Assembly (NCBI GenBank): GCA_934693215.1
Contig: CAKUVB010000063.1
Span: 1 to 8,831 of the forward strand
DNA length: 8,831 nucleotides
Direction: 5' to 3'
From: an uncultured Candidatus Melainabacteria bacterium
GTDB taxonomy: Bacteria; Cyanobacteriota; Vampirovibrionia; Gastranaerophilales; Gastranaerophilaceae
Positions within the stretch are counted from its first letter, which is position 1. Each line of letters opens with the position of its first letter. Made by a program: the position numbers and the translations under genes. This document shows, piece by piece, positions 1 to 5,525 of the stretch. Below the pieces are notes generated by a model that saw only the letters and a program-made list of their open reading frames with translations, was not told where the DNA came from and did not search any database.

Positions 1-91
1 TAATAACCGATTTTTAGGGAAATACGTGAAGTGTGTGTAGAAAAACGCTTTGTGGTTTCCCTTTTTATTTTGTTTAATTTTAAATCTTTCC

Positions 92-137
92 CTTAGGGTA
101 AAAAACTTCAAAAATTTAATAAGTTTTTTACCCTAAG
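92..137. repeat. Perfect 17-bp inverted repeat (stem-loop)
   Basis: The left arm CTTAGGGTAAAAAACTT (92-108) is the exact reverse complement of 121-137, with a 12-base loop between them. It starts about 80 bases past the stop codon of the ACT-like gene in its direction of transcription. On the minus strand it is followed by GGAAAG and not by a U-tract, so it is not a standard rho-independent terminator, although its stability could still stop transcription or protect a 3' end. A terminator, a protein-binding palindrome, or a remnant of a small mobile repeat are all possible. Confidence 0.75.
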
Positions 138-138
138 A

Positions 139-172
139 GCAAAAAACTATTGAAAAAATTAAAGTTTTTTGC
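139..172. repeat. Perfect 10-bp inverted repeat (stem-loop), tandem with the previous one
   Basis: GCAAAAAACT (139-148) is the exact reverse complement of AGTTTTTTGC (163-172), with a 14-base AT-rich loop. It begins one base after the 92-137 stem-loop and shares its A6-CT / AG-T6 core, so arms of the two hairpins could also pair with each other. On the minus strand it is the first structure after the ACT-like gene, about 45 bases past its stop, and is followed by TCTTAGGG, not a U-tract. Confidence 0.65.
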
Positions 173-216
173 ACCTAATTTTTATAGATTGGTTAGTTGA
201 GTAACATATAAATTTT

Positions 217-459
217 CTACAAGCTCATTGACTGGACTCTTGCACCCTCAAGTCGTGATAAATCTCGTTTTATCTCACTAACTTTTGACTCATCTATAAC
301 CTCTAAAAGTATTGTTCCCCAATTTGCACAAACATTACTACACGTACTATGCAAACCTATACGGGTTTTTATTGCACAACCAAATTTTGTAATTATATTT
401 TGAAACTCACTAGATAACTCTAATCTATTTGTTAATTTTATACCTATTATTGTAGTCAT
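217..459 (-). CDS. Small ACT-like protein, resembling TM1266-type putative iron-only hydrogenase system regulators
   Basis: An 80-residue soluble protein with no signal peptide or membrane segment. The pattern beta (TTIIGIKLTNR, 2-12), helix, KTRIGLH (31-37), hydrophobic strand GTILLEV (48-54), helix, and closing EGARVQSMSL fits the small ACT/NikR-C-terminal-like family often labelled iron-only hydrogenase system regulator. The family label is from memory; the function is not established by the sequence. Cysteines are at 28, 40 and 44. The ATG at 457-459 has no clear Shine-Dalgarno sequence. It lies 35 bases after tyrA but has a possible promoter and palindrome of its own (469-485). If the family assignment holds, it suggests a fermentative anaerobe with [FeFe]-hydrogenase maturation genes elsewhere. 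Alternatively it is an ACT-type sensor linked to amino-acid synthesis because of its neighbours. Confidence 0.55.
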   Translation of the reverse strand: MTTIIGIKLTNRLELSSEFQNIITKFGCAIKTRIGLHSTCSNVCANWGTILLEVIDESKVSEIKRDLSRLEGARVQSMSL

Positions 460-468
460 AGTATAAAA

Positions 469-485
469 ATAATACCGGTATTATA
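469..485 (-). promoter_or_regulatory. Perfect 16-bp palindrome overlapping a possible -10 box
   Basis: ATAATACCGGTATTAT (469-484) is a perfect palindrome between the tyrA stop codon and the start of the ACT-like gene. Read on the minus strand, TATAAT at 480-485 overlaps its upstream edge and would place a start site near 473, about 14 bases before the ATG at 459. No good -35 box is present at 16-18 bases (ACCCTT is the match at 17). A dimeric repressor site over a weak promoter is the simplest reading. The central CCGG stands out in this AT-rich intergenic stretch. Confidence 0.4.
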
Positions 486-494
486 AAAATTCAA

Positions 495-1277
495 TTACTC
501 ACAAGGGTAATTATTAACACCATCTTTATACATTATTGAACGTTTTACTTTTATATCATGTATTTTTTCAGGGTAATTTTCTTTTATCAAACTTCCAATA
601 TTTGAATAAAGTTTTAACAATGACTTTTGAATATTAGAAGAATTCATTTTTACCATATCACAAGCCATTTCTTCACTAGACAAGGCTAATCTTGTCATAT
701 CTCTAAACCCAGATGATGCAAGTCTTTTTGCAAGCTCATTATCATCTGACGTCAAAAACAAAGCCTGCGACAACACAAGTGGCATATGAGAAATCAAAGC
801 TACAGCCTCATCATGCTCAACTGGAGTTGTTACAACAATTTTAGCACCCATATCTGATATAACTTGTTTCAACTCATCAGGAACAATATTATTTAATGGT
901 GTCAAGACCCATTTTGCCCCCTTAAACAAACCCTCAAAAGAATTTTCAAACCCTGAGAATTCTGTACCTGCCATAGGGTGAGAAGGAACAAAATTATAAT
1001 TATATTTTTCTTTTACAACAAATTCCTTCAAACTTGCAACATCAGAAACTATTGTATCTTCCGAAACATACTGCTCTAAATTTTTTAAATCAGAAATAAT
1101 TTTATTCATTGGTGAGCATACAAACACAATCGAGCAATCTGACAACATACTCCAATCAGAAGAAATATTCTCTCCTGTCTGAGAGTTTGAAACACCGATT
1201 ACATCATAACTTAGAGCCTTTAAGCTTTTAAAAATAGAGCCACCTATTAAACCAAGCCCTACAACACCTATTTTCAT
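495..1277 (-). CDS. tyrA: Prephenate/arogenate dehydrogenase
   Basis: Cytosolic enzyme of tyrosine synthesis: NAD(P)-dependent oxidative decarboxylation of prephenate to 4-hydroxyphenylpyruvate, or of arogenate to tyrosine. The 260 residues start with a Rossmann motif GLGLIGGS (7-14), followed by DVASLK (79-84), HPMAG (100-104), DEAVALISHMP (156-166) with the family histidine, and GFRDMTRLA (190-198). After the second strand the sequence is GVSNS (28-32), lacking the acidic residue typical of NAD preference. That suggests NADP, as in Cyanobacteria. The whole layout, including short length and no fused chorismate mutase or ACT domain, resembles cyanobacterial arogenate dehydrogenase (recalled, not aligned). 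The ATG overlaps the proA stop codon (ATGA), with AAGGAT about 7 bases upstream, implying translational coupling. Confidence 0.92.
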   Translation of the reverse strand: MKIGVVGLGLIGGSIFKSLKALSYDVIGVSNSQTGENISSDWSMLSDCSIVFVCSPMNKIISDLKNLEQYVSEDTIVSDVASLKEFVVKEKYNYNFVPSHPMAGTEFSGFENSFEGLFKGAKWVLTPLNNIVPDELKQVISDMGAKIVVTTPVEHDEAVALISHMPLVLSQALFLTSDDNELAKRLASSGFRDMTRLALSSEEMACDMVKMNSSNIQKSLLKLYSNIGSLIKENYPEKIHDIKVKRSIMYKDGVNNYPCE

Positions 1278-2524
1278 AACAAATCCTTATGAGTAAAGTG
1301 TTTTTCACCGTTTACATAATTGATTACAGTATCACCTGAACCCCTAAGCTTGTATTTGTATATTACAAGTCCGTCCATACCAACAGGGCCTCTGGCATGA
1401 GTTTTGTTAGTAGAAATACCGACTTCTGCACCAAACCCATATCTAAACCCGTCAGCAAATCTTGTAGATGCATTGTGATAAACACCCGCAGAATCAACTA
1501 AATCCATAAAATGTTCTGCATTTGTTTTGTTTGAAGTAATTATAGATTCTGTATGTCCTGAACCATATTCATTAATATGGTCAATCGCTTCATCAACAGA
1601 AGATACATATTTATAAGCCAAAATCTTATCTGAATATTCTTTATGCCAACTTTCAGGTTTATCAATCAATTTGATACCAGCATCAACAAGTGAATCCAAA
1701 AGTTCTTTATCATTTTGAAATTTATCACTTATCAAAAGAGTTTCTACTGAGTTACAAGCACTAGGATACTGTGTTTTTGCATCAACAATAATTTTCTTTG
1801 CCATTTCTAAATCAGCAGTTTCATCAACAAATATATGACATATACCATCTGCGTGACCTAAAACCGGAATCTTCGTATTTGATTTTATAAACTGAACCAA
1901 AGAGTTTCCGCCACGAGGAATAATCAAATCAATATATTTGTCCGCAGAAAGCATTTCTTTTACATCATCTCTTGAGAATACTTGATTTAACATATTTTTA
2001 GGAAAACCTTCTATCGTATCCAACGCAGAATTAATAACTCCCAATATTGCTTTATTCGTATTTGTAGATTCTTTTCCACCTTTTAGGATAACTGCATTTG
2101 AAGATTTGATAGCAAGAGCCGAAATCTGAGAAATTACATCAGGTCTTGCTTCAAAAATAATCCCTAAAACACCTATAGGACAAGAAACTTTTGTCAAAAC
2201 TAAACCTTCGTCAAGTTCTCTTTCCATAAGCTTTTTATTTACAGGGTCTGGAAGTTTTGAAATATCAATCAAACCTTGAATCATATCACGCATTTTATTT
2301 TCATCAAGCTTTAAACGATTATAAATAGCTTGAGATATCTCACCACTGTCTAACAAAGCTTTTGCTTCAATCATATCTTGTTTATTTGCATCAAAAATTT
2401 CAGATTTATGAGCCTCCAGACTCTCTGCTATTTTAGTCAAAGCTGAATTCTTTACATCATTAGAAAGCTTTTGAGCTTTTATTGATGCAGTTTTTGCGTT
2501 TTTTGCAATTTCTATAAAATCCAT
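1274..2524 (-). CDS. proA: Glutamate-5-semialdehyde dehydrogenase (gamma-glutamyl phosphate reductase)
   Basis: Second step of proline synthesis: NADPH-dependent reduction of glutamyl-5-phosphate, the ProB product, to glutamate-5-semialdehyde, which cyclises to pyrroline-5-carboxylate. The product is 416 residues, normal for the family. Counting from the chosen ATG, visible motifs are IFEARPD (123-129), LKGGKES (147-153), IPRGGNSLV (202-210), GHADGICH (223-230), the catalytic cysteine in YPSACNS (C257), and the C-terminal HARGPVGMDGL (376-386). A TTG lies directly upstream of this ATG, but GAGGTG at 2529-2534 is 4 bases from the ATG and only 1 from the TTG, so I chose the ATG at 2522-2524. 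The gene starts 9 bases after proB; the proB stop codon overlaps this ribosome binding site. Its own stop overlaps the tyrA start. Confidence 0.96.
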   Translation of the reverse strand: MDFIEIAKNAKTASIKAQKLSNDVKNSALTKIAESLEAHKSEIFDANKQDMIEAKALLDSGEISQAIYNRLKLDENKMRDMIQGLIDISKLPDPVNKKLMERELDEGLVLTKVSCPIGVLGIIFEARPDVISQISALAIKSSNAVILKGGKESTNTNKAILGVINSALDTIEGFPKNMLNQVFSRDDVKEMLSADKYIDLIIPRGGNSLVQFIKSNTKIPVLGHADGICHIFVDETADLEMAKKIIVDAKTQYPSACNSVETLLISDKFQNDKELLDSLVDAGIKLIDKPESWHKEYSDKILAYKYVSSVDEAIDHINEYGSGHTESIITSNKTNAEHFMDLVDSAGVYHNASTRFADGFRYGFGAEVGISTNKTHARGPVGMDGLVIYKYKLRGSGDTVINYVNGEKHFTHKDLL

Positions 2525-2533
2525 CAAACACCT

Positions 2534-3676
2534 CTATAAAATTGTTATGTTATCTCGAGTAATTATTGCATCGTAATTTTTAAATCCTAAAACCTTCAAA
2601 ATTTCATTTGAATGGTTACCAATAATACGTCTGCAATCTTCTGAGTTGTAATTTACAATACCACGAGCAAATTCAACATCATTTTCATCATGAATAGATA
2701 TAACTTCGCCCTTTTTAAAATCGTTTACAACACCTATTACTCCAATAGGTAAAAGGCTGGATTCTTTGTTAAGAATAGCATCTTTTGCCCCGTTATTTAC
2801 AATTAATTTTCCAAAAATATTGGTTGCATAACCAATCCATCGTTTCTTTTCTGATAGATTTTCGTTATTTGGTATAAACATTGTACCAATATCTTTTTGG
2901 TTAAAAATTTCACTGATTACATAAGGGATTTTACCGTTAGCAATAAGAACTCTACCGCCAAAACGAGTTACAAGTCTTGCAGCCTCAAGCTTCGTTCTCA
3001 TTCCACCTCTACCACCTTCAGAGGCATCAGTACCTAAAGCCCTTATATCGTCTGTAACACCTTTTACTTCTTTGATTATTTTTGCATTTGGATTAACTTT
3101 AGGATTTGCATCAAACAACCCGTCAACATCAGATAATATCAATAACAAATCAGCATCAAGTTCACTCGCTACAAGTGCTGATAATTTGTCATGATCTGCA
3201 AAACAAACTTGAACAGAACTCAACATATCATCAAAATCAATCACAGATACTGTATCATTTTGATTAATAATAGGAACTGCACCCATTTCTAACAATCTAT
3301 TCAAAGTCGTTCTAAGACTCAAATATTTTTTTCTTTGAGAAAAATCATCTTCAGTAAGCAAAATTTGTGCTGCGACAACATTGTATGTATCAAAGCCTTC
3401 TTCGTACAAAGACATCAACTTACTTTGTCCAATAGCTGCACAAGCCTGTTTTAAAGCAACACCGTCAGTATTTGATAAACCAATTTTCTTTTTACCAAGT
3501 CCTACAGCACCAGATGTTACAAGAATAACTTCTTTTCCTGATTTTACTAACTTTGAAATATCTTCTATATAAGAATATATCCTAGATAGAGCAACTTCCC
3601 CATCTTCATTTCTTAATACATTTGTACCAAGTTTAATAACTATTCGTTTTACGTTTAAAAATTCTTTTCTGTCCAT
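2534..3676 (-). CDS. proB: Glutamate 5-kinase with C-terminal PUA domain
   Basis: First, usually feedback-inhibited step of proline synthesis: ATP-dependent phosphorylation of glutamate to glutamyl-5-phosphate, passed to ProA. The 380 residues form an amino-acid kinase domain (about 8-260) and a PUA domain (about 282-365), the usual long form. Motifs are KLGTNVL (15-21), SGAVGLG (55-61), LSDVDGLFDANP (181-192) and GGRGGMRTK (221-229). Two substrate-site motifs are unusual: INQND (137-141) where INEND is typical, and FADHDKLSA (159-167) where the family normally has GDND. Both codons read cleanly (CAA and CAT), with no sign of decay elsewhere. The ATG at 3674-3676 lacks a good Shine-Dalgarno sequence. 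It is the first gene of a proB-proA-tyrA unit with a promoter 40-68 bases upstream. Confidence 0.96.
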   Translation of the reverse strand: MDRKEFLNVKRIVIKLGTNVLRNEDGEVALSRIYSYIEDISKLVKSGKEVILVTSGAVGLGKKKIGLSNTDGVALKQACAAIGQSKLMSLYEEGFDTYNVVAAQILLTEDDFSQRKKYLSLRTTLNRLLEMGAVPIINQNDTVSVIDFDDMLSSVQVCFADHDKLSALVASELDADLLLILSDVDGLFDANPKVNPNAKIIKEVKGVTDDIRALGTDASEGGRGGMRTKLEAARLVTRFGGRVLIANGKIPYVISEIFNQKDIGTMFIPNNENLSEKKRWIGYATNIFGKLIVNNGAKDAILNKESSLLPIGVIGVVNDFKKGEVISIHDENDVEFARGIVNYNSEDCRRIIGNHSNEILKVLGFKNYDAIITRDNITIL

Positions 3677-3715
3677 AAAACAATTCTACTATAAAGAATA
3701 TTAAAAAGAAGCAAA

Positions 3716-3744
3716 ATTATAAAAATTTACAAATTTTTCTACAA
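3716..3744 (-). promoter_or_regulatory. Putative sigma70-type promoter of the proB-proA-tyrA operon
   Basis: On the minus strand, TTGTAG (3739-3744) and TATAAT (3716-3721) are separated by exactly 17 bases. They lie in the gap between the flagellin terminator and proB and would give a leader of roughly 30 bases. A second possible -10, TATAGT, sits closer to the start codon. AT-rich sequence gives such matches by chance, but position, spacing and the need for a promoter after a terminator support it. Confidence 0.5.
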
Positions 3745-3802
3745 ATTATTGAATTTTATTTCAAAAACTAAAAATATTATTGTTATTTTTCACCTTTTTT
3801 AT

Positions 3803-3840
3803 AAAAAAAACGGTAAGTTTCTTTCGAAAACCTACCGTTT
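3803..3840 (-). terminator. Rho-independent terminator after the flagellin gene
   Basis: On the minus strand, the stem is 8 bp (AAACGGTA with TACCGTTT), then one mismatch and 4 more pairs, closed by a 7-base loop. It is followed directly by a run of eight T (3803-3810). It begins 70 bases past the flagellin stop codon and separates the flagellin transcript from the proB operon. The plus strand lacks a matching T-run of this quality after the stem. Confidence 0.88.
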
Positions 3841-3909
3841 CATATCACAATCAACAGCTATATTTAGATTTTTATATTTTCTTGTTTATTTAACATATTT
3901 ATATACCTA

Positions 3910-4845
3910 CTAGATTAAGTTCAACGCAATTGATGGAGTTTGGTTCGCTGTTGATAACAGTGAAGCTGAAGCTGATTGCAAAATCTGAGCTGAGATATAA
4001 GCTGAAGATTCTGCAGCTACGTCTGCATCTCTTACTGTAGATAATGAAGATGTTAAGTTATCTGATTGAACTTGTAATGCATCAGATGCTGATTCCAATC
4101 TGTTTTGAGTAGCACCTAATAATGTTGTTCTTTCTGTAATAGTTGCTATCGCATTATCTAATACAGCCAACATTTGGTTTGCACCCTTAGTTCCTTCTAA
4201 GCCTGTTTTTGTACCTAGACCAGCACAAGTATCAGCAAATTCTTGTTGTTTCATACCTGTTGCATCAACATCTTTACCATCAGTATTCTTAGCTTTAACC
4301 ATCCAAGTCAATGCTGAAGCTTGAATAGAATTGAACAATGAACCGTCTAAGTGGATAACTGAATTTGTACTTGATGTGATACCTACTTGAAGGTCAAGAC
4401 CTTTTTTACCTTTTTCACCGAAATCACCGTTTAACAAATACAAACCATTGTATTCTGTACTATTTGCAACACGAGTAATTTCATCTAATCTTTGACTAAT
4501 TTCTGAACTTATCGCAGTTAATGAATCTGAAGAGTAAGTTCCGTTTGCTGACTGTTCGGTCAAATCTCTAATACGTTGCAAGTGGTCTTGGATTACTTCA
4601 TAGTTTCCTTCGATAGTATCTAACATAGAACTACCTAACTGAACATTTGATTCTGCAACTGATACTGATGATAATTTAACTTTCATCTTGTTTGCAACTG
4701 CTAAACCTGCTGCATCATCTTTTGCAGAATTGATTTTGTAACCTGTTGTCATTCTTTCAATTGAAGAGTTCAATGATTTTGTCGAACTGCTCAATGCGTG
4801 TTGCGCCTGAATTGACGCCATGTTTGTGTTGATTGTGAGTGCCAT
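3910..4845 (-). CDS. fliC: Flagellin (flagellar filament protein)
   Basis: Structural subunit of the flagellar filament, exported unfolded by the flagellar type III system without a cleaved signal peptide. The product is 311 residues from MALTINTN. The N-terminal D0/D1 region (about 1-140) carries INSAKDDAAGLA (38-49) and LQRIRDL with QSANGT. A short variable part spans about 142-222. The C-terminal D1/D0 region (about 225-311) contains TQNRLESA and QILQSASASLLSTANQ and ends in LNLI. With Ala after Met as residue 1, Arg90, Leu94 and Glu114 fall exactly at the Salmonella TLR5-contact positions. One cysteine (207, Met = 1) in the variable part is unusual for flagellin. A TTG 9 bases upstream is rejected: it is 1 base from GGAG, while the ATG is 10 bases from it and gives the classic N-terminus. 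Monocistronic, with its own terminator. Confidence 0.96.
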   Translation of the reverse strand: MALTINTNMASIQAQHALSSSTKSLNSSIERMTTGYKINSAKDDAAGLAVANKMKVKLSSVSVAESNVQLGSSMLDTIEGNYEVIQDHLQRIRDLTEQSANGTYSSDSLTAISSEISQRLDEITRVANSTEYNGLYLLNGDFGEKGKKGLDLQVGITSSTNSVIHLDGSLFNSIQASALTWMVKAKNTDGKDVDATGMKQQEFADTCAGLGTKTGLEGTKGANQMLAVLDNAIATITERTTLLGATQNRLESASDALQVQSDNLTSSLSTVRDADVAAESSAYISAQILQSASASLLSTANQTPSIALNLI

Positions 4846-4854
4846 ACCTTTCAA

Positions 4855-4918
4855 TCTCCTTTCGAAATTATATTTACTTCCTGTATTTAGTTGTTATTCC
4901 TTTAGCTGTAAATCCAGC
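4855..4918 (-). promoter_or_regulatory. Flagellin mRNA leader with four GGA motifs (possible CsrA sites)
   Basis: Upstream of the flagellin ATG the minus strand reads AAAGGAGA (4855-4862, the Shine-Dalgarno), ACAGGAAG (4877-4884), AAAGGAAT (4896-4903) and GCTGGATTTACAGC (4905-4918). The last can form a 4-bp stem with the GA of GGA in a six-base loop. Several GGA motifs, one covering the ribosome binding site, is the arrangement known for CsrA control of flagellin translation in Bacillus. That this organism has CsrA is not shown in the window. Confidence 0.35.
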
Positions 4919-4920
4919 AA

Positions 4921-4928
4921 CCATCGGC
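4921..4928 (-). promoter_or_regulatory. Possible sigma28-like -10 element for flagellin
   Basis: The minus strand carries GCCGATGG here, matching six of eight bases of the flagellar sigma28 -10 consensus GCCGATAA, about 76 bases before the flagellin start codon. A TAAA -35 element is not present at the usual distance of about 15 bases, so this is only half a match. It is the only GCCGAT in the 680-base upstream region. Confidence 0.3.
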
Positions 4929-5260
4929 AACATAAACAGTTCGACAAACCTCGAAAAGTTCTCTGCGTATAGTCAAAATTATATATTGTGATAGTTTTTG
5001 GATTTTGGTTAAATACCTTATAAGTATCTAACGGGTAAATAAGTAAATAGCTGTTTAACTAGACTTAATGTCTGATGTAATAGTTGTTGTTTATTTTATA
5101 ACCTTCTTACTTATTTCTTACACAATCATTATGCATTATCTAAATATTTTTGTAAACATTTTTATATACTTTTGTTACAAAACTTTACAATTAGCATAAA
5201 AAGGGACTCGTTTTTATTTCCTACTATTAGCCTATATCTCAAGCTATAACTAACTTTTAC

Positions 5261-5288
5261 ATCATTACGAGAGATAGTGAAGTAGTCC
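5261..5288 (+). repeat. Degenerate intergenic palindromic repeat, outer left copy
   Basis: The sequence begins ATCATTACGAG and ends GAAGTAGTCC. It resembles, with several G-to-A type differences, a widespread bacterial intergenic repeat of the form GTCATTGCGAGC...GAAGCAATCC (recalled from other genomes). A related copy in the opposite orientation lies at 5453-5489, so the two bracket the inner repeats. Confidence 0.5.
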
Positions 5289-5318
5289 AAAACACCCACT
5301 CATCACACAAAGCAAGAC

Positions 5319-5432
5319 TTGTTAGAGATATTTCGCTTTGCTCAAGATGACGTTCAATTCGTCATTCTGAGCCGTAGGCGAAGAATCTCATGCAAGGTTT
5401 GTTAGAGATATTTCGCTTTCGCTCAATATGAC
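5319..5432. repeat. Inner repeat cluster: two direct copies around one inverted copy
   Basis: The segments at 5319-5351 and 5399-5432 both begin TTGTTAGAGATATTTCGC and end in GATGAC or TATGAC. They differ by one inserted C and one substitution. Between them, 5361-5389 (GTCATTCTGAGC...GAAGAATCTC) is a related copy in the opposite orientation, so 5361-5389 and 5405-5432 can form a long imperfect stem. The motif resembles a common non-coding palindromic repeat seen in many phyla. No gene is carried. Confidence 0.7.
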
Positions 5433-5452
5433 AGAATGATGGAAATTGTTAT

Positions 5453-5489
5453 GGATTGCTTCAAAATCAAAGATTTTTCGCAATAACGG
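5453..5489 (-). repeat. Degenerate intergenic palindromic repeat, outer right copy
   Basis: Read on the minus strand it begins CCGTTATTGCGA and ends GAAGCAATCC, the same family as 5261-5288 but inverted. Its centre is replaced by a small hairpin: ATTGC (5455-5459) pairs with GCAAT (5480-5484), and AAAATC (5463-5468) pairs with GATTTT (5472-5477). Confidence 0.5.
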
Positions 5490-5493
5490 ATTA

Positions 5494-5515
5494 CTGCCAT
5501 TACAAGTAATAACAG
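5494..5515 (-). other. Stem-loop directly after ricT
   Basis: On the minus strand CTGTTATTA and TAATGGCAG can form a 9-bp RNA stem (two G-U pairs) closed by the four-base loop CTTG. It starts 10 bases past the ricT stop codon. There is no U-tract behind it, so it may be a 3'-end stabilising or processing hairpin, not a standard terminator, or simply part of the neighbouring repeats. Confidence 0.35.
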
Positions 5516-5525
5516 TTAAAAATCT

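Larger units (their letters stand above)
1..216. other. Non-coding region downstream of the ACT-like gene
   Basis: No open reading frame with a plausible start and length is visible here on either strand. The region is very AT-rich and is dominated by inverted repeats. Two perfect stem-loops at 92-137 and 139-172 are listed separately. A third, weaker pair is AGGGAAA at 16-22 and TTTCCCT at 56-62, which on the plus strand is followed by T-rich sequence (62-70). That could be a weak terminator for a plus-strand gene ending left of the window, but its loop is 33 bases, so I give it little weight. A second TTTCCCT at 87-93 could compete for the same left arm. Confidence 0.6.
4855..5525. other. 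Long gene-free region between flagellin and ricT
   Basis: About 670 bases with no supportable coding sequence on either strand. It divides into three parts. The flagellin leader and possible promoter are at 4855-4930. An AT-rich stretch at about 4930-5260 is without clear features, apart from weak minus-strand promoter-like hexamers TTGTAA (5185-5190) and TATATA (5163-5168) 16 bases apart. A repeat-rich part at 5261-5515 is described separately. No U-tract terminator for the ribH-ricT operon is visible, so some read-through toward flagellin is possible. Confidence 0.6.

Noticed and set aside
16..70. Rho-independent terminator on the plus strand
   Set aside because: The stem is 7 bp with a 33-base loop and no gene end is visible upstream; too weak to list as its own feature.
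3381..3572. Plus-strand open frame of 63 codons
   Set aside because: It lies wholly antisense to proB, whose protein is well conserved; the predicted peptide shows no recognisable domain.
3677..3715. Leader riboswitch or T-box before proB
   Set aside because: With the likely promoter at 3716-3744 the leader is only about 30 bases, too short, and no leader peptide or antiterminator is seen.
5319..5432. Possible short CRISPR array (two direct copies about 80 bases apart)
   Set aside because: There are only two full copies, with a related inverted copy between them and no regular spacers; the arrangement fits palindromic intergenic repeats.
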